NCBI GenBank assembly: GCA_030730545.1
Contig: JANQUX010000246.1
Span: 1-5,716, forward strand
Length of the DNA stretch: 5,716 bases
Direction of reading: 5' to 3'
Source of the DNA: Maribacter sp.
GTDB taxonomy: Bacteria; Bacteroidota; Bacteroidia; Flavobacteriales; Flavobacteriaceae
Shown: piece by piece, positions 1 to 5,716 of the stretch
Position numbering within the stretch: position 1 is the stretch's first letter
How the letters are laid out: each line of letters begins with the position of its first letter
Program-made: the position numbers and the translations under genes
Notes under the pieces: generated by a model
The model's input: the letters and a program-made list of their open reading frames with translations, nothing else
Told to the model about the DNA's origin: nothing
The model's database searches: none

Positions 1-976
1 CATCTATAAGATTATCTCTTTTTGCGATACCTATAGTATCTACAAAATTACGAATAGATTCTGGAGTGTATCCTCTTCTTCTTAGTCCAGAAATGGTAGG
101 CATTCTTGGATCATCCCATCCAGTTACCACTCCCTTTTCTACCAATTGCGCCAATTTACGCTTACTTACTACGGTGTGGCTTAAATTACGACGAGCAAAC
201 TCACGTTGTTTAGGTCTTACTTTAGTTTCATCATATACTTGATCTAAAAACCAGTTATATAACTCTCGGTGCATTGCGAATTCTAACGTACAGAACGAAT
301 GAGATACTTGCTCTATATAATCGCTTTCACCATGTGTCCAATCATACATCGGGTAAATACACCAATCGGTATTTGTTCTGTGGTGTGCTTTATGTAGAAT
401 ACGATACATAATTGGATCGCGCATCAACATATTAGAAGAAGCCATATCAATTTTGGCTCTCAATACATGAGTGCCTTCATTAAACTCACCGTTTTTCATC
501 TTTTCGAAGAGCTCTAAATTTTCTTCGATAGATCTATTTCTATTCGGACTATCGGTACCCGGTTCTGTAGGCGTACCTTTTTGGATAGCCATATCTTCAG
601 AAGACTGATTATCGACATAAGCTTTGCCTTGTTTCACCAATTCAACGGCCCAATCATATAATTGTTGAAAATAATCAGAGGCATACCGTTCGGTATCCCA
701 CTTAAATCCCAACCATTCTACGTCTTTTTTGATAGCATCTACGAATTCTTGCTCTTCTTTTGCAGGGTTGGTATCATCAAACCTCAGATTTACAGGTGCA
801 TTGTATCTAAGACCTAAACCAAAGTTTAAGCAAATAGAACTTGCGTGCCCAATATGAAGGTAACCATTAGGTTCTGGAGGAAAACGAAAACGTAATTCGT
901 CTTTGGTATAACCATTTACCAAGTCCTCTTCAACAATTTGTTCAATAAAATTCAAAGACTTCGATGTCTCGCTCAT
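1..976 (-). CDS. glnS: Glutaminyl-tRNA synthetase, N-terminal 325 residues (cut by window edge)
   Basis: This cytoplasmic class I aminoacyl-tRNA synthetase charges tRNA-Gln with glutamine using ATP. The minus-strand reading frame is open from ATG at 976 to the window edge, so the C-terminal part (roughly 40% of a usual ~555-residue enzyme, mainly the anticodon-binding beta-barrels) lies outside. The class I signature [12 protein letters not shown] is at residues 33-44 and DDTNP at 67-71. YPMYDWTH surrounds Tyr211. The KMSKS-equivalent VVSKRKL begins near residue 269 and is followed by [20 protein letters not shown]. Arg31, Asp67 and Tyr211 match the glutamine-pocket residues Arg30, Asp66 and Tyr211 of the E. 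coli enzyme as I recall them. The MSK-type loop with SKRK and the YPMYD segment fit GlnRS rather than bacterial GluRS. The start is chosen because the protein begins [10 protein letters not shown] just before the conserved domain and a -7 box lies 20 bases upstream. No frameshift is seen. It is transcribed divergently from the secretion genes and is functionally unrelated to them. Confidence 0.97.
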   Translation of the reverse strand, partial: MSETSKSLNFIEQIVEEDLVNGYTKDELRFRFPPEPNGYLHIGHASSICLNFGLGLRYNAPVNLRFDDTNPAKEEQEFVDAIKKDVEWLGFKWDTERYASDYFQQLYDWAVELVKQGKAYVDNQSSEDMAIQKGTPTEPGTDSPNRNRSIEENLELFEKMKNGEFNEGTHVLRAKIDMASSNMLMRDPIMYRILHKAHHRTNTDWCIYPMYDWTHGESDYIEQVSHSFCTLEFAMHRELYNWFLDQVYDETKVRPKQREFARRNLSHTVVSKRKLAQLVEKGVVTGWDDPRMPTISGLRRRGYTPESIRNFVDTIGIAKRDNLID

Positions 977-991
977 GTCATTATTTTTCAA

Positions 992-1005
992 GCTACAAAA
1001 GTAGC
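992..1005. repeat. Short perfect inverted repeat over the glnS -7 box
   Basis: GCTAC-AAAA-GTAGC is a 5-base stem with a 4-base spacer and encloses the proposed glnS -7 element. It could be a small operator or may be chance in AT-rich DNA. It is too short, and has no T-tract, to be called a terminator. Confidence 0.35.
996..1003 (-). promoter_or_regulatory. Probable -7 promoter element of glnS
   Basis: On the minus strand this reads TACTTTTG, a perfect match to the Bacteroidota primary-sigma -7 consensus TAnnTTTG. It ends 19 bases before the glnS ATG, which would give a short AT-rich leader with no Shine-Dalgarno motif, as is usual in this phylum. I could not find a convincing TTG -33 element at the expected spacing, so the call rests on the -7 box and its position. 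The box sits inside a small perfect dyad (992-1005). Confidence 0.55.
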
Positions 1006-1116
1006 AAAATTGCCTTAAATGGCGGGTTTAAAATAGATACACCTTACATAAAATGCGTTTCACAACAGAAATCTTCCTTCCGACAACATAAAATTCCCCT
1101 TCGTCGTATTTAATAA

Positions 1117-1124
1117 CATATTTG
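1117..1124 (+). promoter_or_regulatory. Weak candidate -7 element for the rightward operon
   Basis: CATATTTG differs from TAnnTTTG only at the first base and lies 78 bases before the ATG at 1203. No clear TTG element is found about 20 bases upstream. It is the best plus-strand match I can find in the 226-base divergent intergenic region. The operon may instead use a different sigma factor or be read from a promoter I do not recognise. Confidence 0.25.
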
Positions 1125-1158
1125 TCTAAGAAATGATGGAAATGTATAATAACTTATG

Positions 1159-1176
1159 AACCGTCTTTTCAACCGT
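1159..1176 (+). repeat. Direct repeat AACCGT, 12-base period, upstream of the operon
   Basis: AACCGT occurs at 1159-1164 and 1171-1176, separated by CTTTTC. The 12-base centre-to-centre spacing is close to one helical turn, and the pair lies 27-44 bases before the start codon of the secreted protein. It could be a regulator site or a 5' leader element. Six-base identity is weak evidence by itself. Confidence 0.25.
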
Positions 1177-1202
1177 AGTGGCCCCCATAACTACAAATAC
1201 CT

Positions 1203-3449
1203 ATGAAAACTTTGAACAAACTTACCGTATTTACAGCACTATCCATGCTATTCTGCGCTTTTCAATTATCTGCGCAAGCAATAGTAATTAATGCTCCAGA
1301 ACCTGCAGACAATCCGAACCTGTCAGGTAGTACCCCTTGGTCTGCCGTTTGTGCAGGTAATGGTGGTTTCAACGAATATTTTGTCAACATCACTTGGATA
1401 GGTACCGCCAATGCAGGCAACGAGTTTATTCTCGAATTATCTGATGCTAGTGGTAGCTTTGCTACCCCAGTAACTTTGAAAACTATTACAGATCAAAATA
1501 CCGTAAAGGATTTTGATACTAGTTTTGCGATACCTACCGACACTCGTGGAGAAGGATATAAGATGAGGGTTAGAAGCACAGACCCGGTAAAATTAGGTAA
1601 CGAATCTGCGGCCTTCAATATGTATTATATGGACGTTACCTCCAATTTAAATATTAGCGAATTAGGTAACGGAGTTCCACCGGGTACCGTTTGTAGTACA
1701 GGTGCGATTACGTTACGAGTTGATAACATTGCCAACCCAGAAACCTATCAGTATATTTGGTTTAGAAGCGGTACAGAATTAACTACCGAAACAGGTCATA
1801 CTTTAAACGTGACGCAATCGGGTATGTACAATGTATATATTGATTACGGACCAAGATGTACTGGGTCTGGTAATACAGATTCGAATATTGTCGATGTCAC
1901 TATCGGCGGTTCTGGAACCGGTATTGCAGTTACTGCCCCGACCAAAACTTCTTTATGTAGTACCGATACAGAAATGTTAAGTATAGACCAAACTAATGCT
2001 TCTTGGAGTTACCAGTGGTTTAAAGACGATGTTGAGATTATCGGTGCAACAGCAACTTCATATAATGTGAATGCTGCGAATGCAGGTTTCGAAGGAGATT
2101 ATGCTGTAGAAATTTCTGGAACAGGTATCTGTAATGAAAGATCGGCAGTGGTTGCTATAACCAATGCAGAATTATATACTGTATCCGTAGAGAATGAAAT
2201 CAATATGGTTTTATTGCCTACACAAAACGAAGTATTGTCAGTTACAACAACAGCGGTTACGCCAAGTTATAAGTGGTTTAGAAATGCTGTTGAAATTACT
2301 GGTGAAACAAATAGTACACTTACAATTACCGAAGATGGTGAGTATTATGCAGAAGTTACCCAAACAGGCGGCGCTTGTTCAGTATCTTCTAAAAACTCTG
2401 AGGTAACTACAGTAGTATCTCCTGCTTCTTTTGAAATGACCATAAATTATACCGATGCGTATACATCTTGTGAAACTACAAATACAATATTGGGTGTTGA
2501 GCTTATAAACGCTGTTGCTGCAGATGGTTCTAAAACAGATGTAACTAGTTCTTTACTTTCCGGATTTACCTATGAGTGGAGTAAAGATGGTGTAGCTATT
2601 AGTGGTGCAACTAGCAACAGTATTAGTTTGGCTTCAAATTCTGAAAATGGTGATTACGATTTAAATGCGGTAGTTGGTGGTTTCAATGTAGATTCTAATG
2701 TTTTACCTGTTCAATTATTAACTAATGAAACAGTAAGTATTACAAGTTCAGGAACTGTTTTCTGTAGCGGTGGCGAAACCATTACATTAAGCACAACCAC
2801 CGACTTAAGTTCAGCTACATATCAATGGCAACTAGACGGAGCCTCTATTAATACTACAGACGGGGTATTAACACTTTCTACTGCCGGTACATATACTTTA
2901 GCGATAGATAGAGATGGTTGTTCTCTTATCTCTAATGAGATTGTGGTAACACCATTAGATGAAAACCTAATTACCCTTGATCCGGGTACGGAAATAGTTA
3001 TGCCAGAAGGTACTTCTAGAGTAGTTACGGCAAGCGGAGGAACTGCGTACAGATGGTTAGATGCCAATGCGGTAGAATTAAGTAACTCTGATAGTATCAC
3101 TTTTACTGAAGCCGGTAGTTATACCCTAATAGCTTCTATTGATAATTGTGAGATTGTTAGACAGATAGAGGTAACCTATTTAGACACCTTTAAAGTGCCT
3201 AATGTAATTACCGTGAACGGAGATGGTATTAATGATCAATGGATTATACCAAACTCTTATTCTAATAAAGCCGATGTCAATGTAATTATCTACAATGAAC
3301 AAGGACAAGAAATTGTAAACGAATTCGATTATAAAAATAACTGGCCGCAGTCAACTACTGCGTTCACCAAACAAAACATGGTATTCTATTATAAAATTAG
3401 AAATGCCAGTGAAGTACTTAAACAAGGTACGATCACAGTAATACGTTAA
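1203..3449 (+). CDS. Secreted multi-Ig-like protein with T9SS type B sorting domain (probable surface adhesin)
   Basis: This 748-residue protein is predicted to be exported by Sec and then moved across the outer membrane by the type IX secretion system. A signal peptide occupies residues 1 to about 24-26, with cleavage around LSAQA. Residues 27-145 form a beta-rich, non-Ig domain of a kind common in Bacteroidota surface proteins (ELSDASGSF at 78-86, YKMRVRSTDP at 119-128). About six Ig-like modules follow (roughly 160-235, 240-320, 325-405, 409-505, 508-583 and 587-658), each with a core Trp (186, 272, 358, 459, 542, 618). Residues 662-748 are the type B sorting domain. The start at 1203 is fixed by the signal peptide immediately after it, and no Shine-Dalgarno motif precedes it. 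The stop lies 7 bases before the PorP/SprF-like gene, so the two are surely co-transcribed and probably act as substrate and partner. No catalytic domain is visible, so an adhesin or structural role is inferred. It is far too short to be SprB. Confidence 0.9.
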   Translation: MKTLNKLTVFTALSMLFCAFQLSAQAIVINAPEPADNPNLSGSTPWSAVCAGNGGFNEYFVNITWIGTANAGNEFILELSDASGSFATPVTLKTITDQNTVKDFDTSFAIPTDTRGEGYKMRVRSTDPVKLGNESAAFNMYYMDVTSNLNISELGNGVPPGTVCSTGAITLRVDNIANPETYQYIWFRSGTELTTETGHTLNVTQSGMYNVYIDYGPRCTGSGNTDSNIVDVTIGGSGTGIAVTAPTKTSLCSTDTEMLSIDQTNASWSYQWFKDDVEIIGATATSYNVNAANAGFEGDYAVEISGTGICNERSAVVAITNAELYTVSVENEINMVLLPTQNEVLSVTTTAVTPSYKWFRNAVEITGETNSTLTITEDGEYYAEVTQTGGACSVSSKNSEVTTVVSPASFEMTINYTDAYTSCETTNTILGVELINAVAADGSKTDVTSSLLSGFTYEWSKDGVAISGATSNSISLASNSENGDYDLNAVVGGFNVDSNVLPVQLLTNETVSITSSGTVFCSGGETITLSTTTDLSSATYQWQLDGASINTTDGVLTLSTAGTYTLAIDRDGCSLISNEIVVTPLDENLITLDPGTEIVMPEGTSRVVTASGGTAYRWLDANAVELSNSDSITFTEAGSYTLIASIDNCEIVRQIEVTYLDTFKVPNVITVNGDGINDQWIIPNSYSNKADVNVIIYNEQGQEIVNEFDYKNNWPQSTTAFTKQNMVFYYKIRNASEVLKQGTITVIR
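1680..3176 (+). repeat. Array of about six diverged Ig-like modules within the secreted protein
   Basis: Residues 160-658 repeat a pattern of about 75-95 residues: an early Cys or hydrophobic strand, Y-x-W or Y-x-W-F, a short turn containing GAT/GET-type residues, then G-x-Y and a late Cys. The clearest copies have Cys252/Trp272/Cys310 and Cys521/Trp542/Cys573. Copies three and six lack the early Cys and copy four lacks the late one. Similarity is at protein level only, with no long DNA identity, so the array is old rather than freshly expanded. Boundaries are approximate. Confidence 0.65.
3186..3446 (+). other. T9SS type B C-terminal sorting domain (gliding-motility-associated, CHU_C type)
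   Basis: Residues 662-748 begin FKVPNVITVNGDGINDQW, which matches the family hallmark of a PN...NGDG.ND..W strand. They continue with VIIYNEQGQEI in place of the usual IFNRWG.xVY stretch, then NNW, VFYYKI, and end GTITVIR, the usual terminal strand. In this family the domain directs export through T9SS and surface attachment. The F. johnsoniae SprB type B domain is known to need a SprF-type partner, which fits the next gene here. Confidence 0.88.
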
Positions 3450-3456
3450 GCTCACC

Positions 3457-5670
3457 ATGCTAAAGAAAAGTGTTTTATATCTATTGTTATTTGTGTTAGC
3501 TATCATGAAGGTTAGCGGGCAAGAGGAAAATCCGTTTGTATCATACGATGTTCCTGCCCAGAACCTTTTAAAGTATAACCGATTCTTAATCAACCCAACG
3601 TTTTCAACGGTTAGGGAAGACAAATCTTATATCAATTTGTTACACCGAAACCAATCGGTACAATTTGATGATAACAATCAAAACTATTTCTTAAGCTATA
3701 GTGGACGTATCAATGATAAAACCGGATTAGGTCTTAGTCTGTATTCTCAAAGAGAAGGTATCTTAAGTAACTTTGGTGTGTTGGCAAATTATGCCTACGG
3801 TATTAAATTGAACGACAAGAGTAATTTTACTTTTGGCGCAAACGTTTCTTATTACCAAAGTGGATTTGATAACGGTAGAGCATCTACTGTAGAAGAGGAT
3901 CCTTTTTTAGCCGGACTGCAAGATCAGAACCTTTTATCATTTCAGCCTGGCCTTAACCTTTCTTACGGTAAGTTCGATGTTGGTGTTTTTGCTGAAAACC
4001 TTTTTGATTATAATTTAAAAACGAGCGAATCGGTAACGGAGTTTAAAGACAAAACTTACTCAGGCCACTTACAATATACCCATCAGTTTGAAAATCAGGA
4101 TGGTATTTTTGAGCAAGGTCGTTTAATGCCTTTGGCAAGAGTTAGAAAAGTAGGAGAAGAAGATGTTACTTTAGGTGGAAGTTTAATTCTTGATCTTCCA
4201 AAATTAGGATGGATCCAAGGTGGATATGATAGTTTTTACGGTGCAGCCGCAGGTGTAGGTTTTAACCTTAACCAAAGAATTTCTTTAGGCTATACCATGG
4301 AAAAAGGATTGTCTAACAACTTTGATAATTTCGGAGTTACCCATGAGATATCATTTGCCTATTCATTCTCTCCGAACCTTACTGAAGACAGGGTAATGTT
4401 AGAAGATGATTTTGAAGATGATTTAGTGCAAAATGATGAGGAGCCTGAGAATATTGCAACGAATGAAGAAATAGAAGAGTTGAAGATGAAATTGGCAGAA
4501 AACGATGCTATAATCGAAGAGTTGATGTTTCGTCAAGATTCTTTAGAAGCTATTCGTCAATCTGATTTAGAAAGACGTTTTGCTATGGTAATGCGTATGG
4601 TTCGTAATGAAACCAACGGGGAAAGACCCGACTTAGAGAATAAAGCAAAAGAGCTTTTTCTTGATGAGAATGGTAACACTGAAGTTGCTTCTAGCTATAA
4701 CCCGAGTAATTCCGGAGATTTAAATGACGATAGTTATAATCCAAGTAATTCAGGTCAGTCGGTTGCTAGTAATTCAGCTAATCAAACACAACAAGATAGG
4801 GTAGCAGTGGTAACAAACGAAAGAAAAGACCCTGTAGCAGAAAGACATGAAGTAGCAGAAACAAATACGGATACGAATTCTTCTGTTGATAACAGATTTA
4901 AAGAACAAGTGCAGCCAAAAGATGCTGTAGTTGCAAATAGACCAAGAAACACAAACACTCCTGTTGCTAAAGCAACAAGAGAAGTAGCTCAAGACGGAGT
5001 GAAAAGTCAAAGGTTTAAAGACTTGCCAGATGTTACAGACGGGTACTATGTAGTTGCCAATGTATACAAAGGTGGGCAGTATATGAATAGCTTTATCGAT
5101 GACCTTAATGAACAAGGTATTAATGCCGACTATATTGATAACCCTAATACAGGTTTAAAGTATGTATACTTACAACGGTATGATACTTTTGCAGAAGCTG
5201 TAGCGGCGCACGATAATAAACTGAACGGTACATACGATGGTGCCACTTGGATTATGAATGTTGACAACAGATACACCAATGAGGCTTATGCTAGTAATGT
5301 AAATAAGATCAAAGAGAAATCTTCTAAGTATGACTCTAGTGTTCTTACCTCAAGTGAAGTGGTAAGAGATAATGTAGATTCTAGAGAAGTCGATTCAAAA
5401 TCTTATGTTATTGAAGGTGCCGGTTCTGGTTATTATCTTATTGCAAATGTATTCGCCAACCCTAAGAATGCAAAACGATTTGTTGCCTTGCTAAATTCAT
5501 TCGGATTAAGTGCGAGTTACTTCATCAACCCTAAGAACAATTACAGATACGTATACCTTAAAAAGCACGACTCTTGGACCAAAGCTTTAATCTCTTACTA
5601 CTCTAAGCTAAACGACGCTTACAATGAGAAGATGTGGATAATGAGGGTCAACCATGAACTGCTGGTTTAG
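3457..5670 (+). CDS. PorP/SprF-family T9SS outer-membrane protein with coiled coil and two C-terminal SPOR-like domains
   Basis: This 737-residue protein is predicted to sit in the outer membrane with a long periplasmic tail. The signal peptide is residues 1-21 (cleavage after VSG, before Gln22). Residues 25-305 resemble PorP/SprF: the family's N-terminal YNRFLINPTF segment (40-49), HRNQSVQFDD (63-72) where the family has an RQW-x-GF motif, and then alternating amphipathic beta strands with Gly/aromatic ends up to AYSFSP (301-306). Residues 309-340 are very acidic. Residues 333-385 are a probable coiled coil (EEIEELKMKLAEND onward). A polar Asn/Ser/Thr linker spans about 386-525. Two SPOR-like repeats occupy about 528-605 and 657-735. 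Family knowledge: PorP/SprF proteins help type B sorting-domain cargo through T9SS. Inference: this one serves the upstream Ig-array protein, and its tail contacts peptidoglycan. A classical PorP/SprF protein is only about 300-350 residues, so more than half of this one is extension. Confidence 0.9.
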   Translation: MLKKSVLYLLLFVLAIMKVSGQEENPFVSYDVPAQNLLKYNRFLINPTFSTVREDKSYINLLHRNQSVQFDDNNQNYFLSYSGRINDKTGLGLSLYSQREGILSNFGVLANYAYGIKLNDKSNFTFGANVSYYQSGFDNGRASTVEEDPFLAGLQDQNLLSFQPGLNLSYGKFDVGVFAENLFDYNLKTSESVTEFKDKTYSGHLQYTHQFENQDGIFEQGRLMPLARVRKVGEEDVTLGGSLILDLPKLGWIQGGYDSFYGAAAGVGFNLNQRISLGYTMEKGLSNNFDNFGVTHEISFAYSFSPNLTEDRVMLEDDFEDDLVQNDEEPENIATNEEIEELKMKLAENDAIIEELMFRQDSLEAIRQSDLERRFAMVMRMVRNETNGERPDLENKAKELFLDENGNTEVASSYNPSNSGDLNDDSYNPSNSGQSVASNSANQTQQDRVAVVTNERKDPVAERHEVAETNTDTNSSVDNRFKEQVQPKDAVVANRPRNTNTPVAKATREVAQDGVKSQRFKDLPDVTDGYYVVANVYKGGQYMNSFIDDLNEQGINADYIDNPNTGLKYVYLQRYDTFAEAVAAHDNKLNGTYDGATWIMNVDNRYTNEAYASNVNKIKEKSSKYDSSVLTSSEVVRDNVDSREVDSKSYVIEGAGSGYYLIANVFANPKNAKRFVALLNSFGLSASYFINPKNNYRYVYLKKHDSWTKALISYYSKLNDAYNEKMWIMRVNHELLV
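4453..4611 (+). other. Predicted coiled-coil segment after the barrel
   Basis: Residues 333-385 are rich in Glu, Lys, Leu, Ile and Met with heptad-like spacing of hydrophobics (for example IEELKMKLAENDAIIEEL) and no Pro or Gly. This suggests a helical stalk or oligomerisation segment on the periplasmic side. It directly follows an acidic stretch (309-332) containing EDDFEDDLVQNDEEPE. Confidence 0.6.
4693..4755 (+). repeat. Duplicated octapeptide SYNPSNSG in the linker
   Basis: Residues 413-420 and 426-433 are identical (SYNPSNSG), separated by DLNDD. Five of the eight codons differ between the copies, all by synonymous third-base changes. This is a short tandem duplication in a disordered linker that has drifted at DNA level but not in peptide sequence. 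Confidence 0.8.
5038..5661 (+). repeat. Two tandem SPOR-like domains
   Basis: Residues 528-605 and 657-735 align along their whole length. Both share GYY-x-x-ANV near the start, a helix with F and LN, then G, A-x-Y, a NP turn, YVYL, D, A, KLN and a closing WIM-x-V. The beta-alpha-beta-beta-alpha-beta order and ~75-residue length fit SPOR domains, which bind denuded glycan strands of peptidoglycan in other proteins. The match is by pattern only and the copies are diverged from typical SPOR sequences, so peptidoglycan binding is inferred. A 50-residue Ser/Lys/Asp-rich spacer separates them. Confidence 0.7.
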
Positions 5671-5696
5671 AACGACTATAGGTTAACTTAAAGATT

Positions 5697-5716
5697 ATGC
5701 AAAGACCTTATCATCT
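5697..5716 (+). CDS. Possible start of a third operon gene (only six codons visible)
   Basis: An ATG lies 26 bases after the stop of the PorP/SprF-like gene and opens a frame reading MQRPYH up to the window edge. No terminator hairpin is seen between the two, so co-transcription is possible. Six codons give no information about identity and the ATG may be chance. Confidence 0.25.

Noticed and set aside
1012..1023. GCC-TTAAAT-GGC inverted repeat in the intergenic region
   Set aside because: A three-base stem is expected by chance and has no T-tract or other context.
1133..1159. Eight-residue open frame MMEMYNNL in the leader of the operon
   Set aside because: It is too short and has no ribosome-binding signal or regulatory codon run; kept only as part of a low-interest leader observation.
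2194..2406. 70-codon plus-strand open frame inside the secreted protein gene
   Set aside because: It lies wholly within the 748-residue frame, has no recognisable motif and looks like a composition shadow (Gln/Leu/Lys-rich).
2822..3100. 92-codon minus-strand open frame
   Set aside because: It is antisense to the Ig-array region, with no promoter or homology signal; it is a shadow of the main gene.
1203..3449. Idea that this gene is SprB itself
   Set aside because: SprB is a giant adhesin of several thousand residues; this protein has 748 residues and a different repeat type, sharing only the type of sorting domain.
3351..3623. 90-codon minus-strand open frame spanning the junction of the two operon genes
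   Set aside because: It is antisense to both the conserved sorting domain and the conserved PorP/SprF N-terminus; the real coding signal is on the plus strand.
4774..5115. 113-codon minus-strand open frame rich in Cys, Phe and Tyr
   Set aside because: It is antisense to the linker and first SPOR-like domain; the odd composition comes from complementing Asn/Lys/Glu/Thr codons.

Overview
The window looks like a chromosomal segment from a member of Bacteroidota, most likely a marine-type Flavobacteriia. The evidence is AT-rich DNA, no Shine-Dalgarno motifs before the start codons, a TAnnTTTG-type -7 box, a type IX secretion (T9SS) type B sorting domain, and a PorP/SprF-family outer-membrane protein. 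Genus-level placement is not possible from what I can see.

Layout: positions 1-976 (minus strand) hold the first 325 codons of glutaminyl-tRNA synthetase (glnS), cut off by the window edge. Positions 977-1202 are a divergent intergenic region. It has a good -7 box for glnS, only a weak promoter candidate for the rightward genes, and a short direct repeat. Two plus-strand genes follow, separated by 7 bases, and they almost certainly form an operon. The first (1203-3449) encodes a 748-residue secreted protein with a signal peptide, an N-terminal beta-rich domain, about six Ig-like modules and a C-terminal type B (gliding-motility-associated, CHU_C-type) sorting domain. The second (3457-5670) encodes a 737-residue protein: signal peptide, PorP/SprF-like outer-membrane barrel, acidic coiled coil, low-complexity linker and two tandem SPOR-like domains. 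The last 46 bases may hold the first codons of a third gene, but six codons cannot establish this.

Working model (inference): the Ig-array protein is exported by the Sec pathway and then through T9SS. The adjacent PorP/SprF-like protein serves as its dedicated outer-membrane partner, as SprF does for the SprB adhesin in Flavobacterium johnsoniae. The periplasmic coiled coil and SPOR-like pair could tie that partner to peptidoglycan. This substrate/partner pairing with a modular periplasmic tail is the most interesting thing in the window. glnS is an unrelated housekeeping neighbour. I see no mobile element, CRISPR array, tRNA or rRNA.
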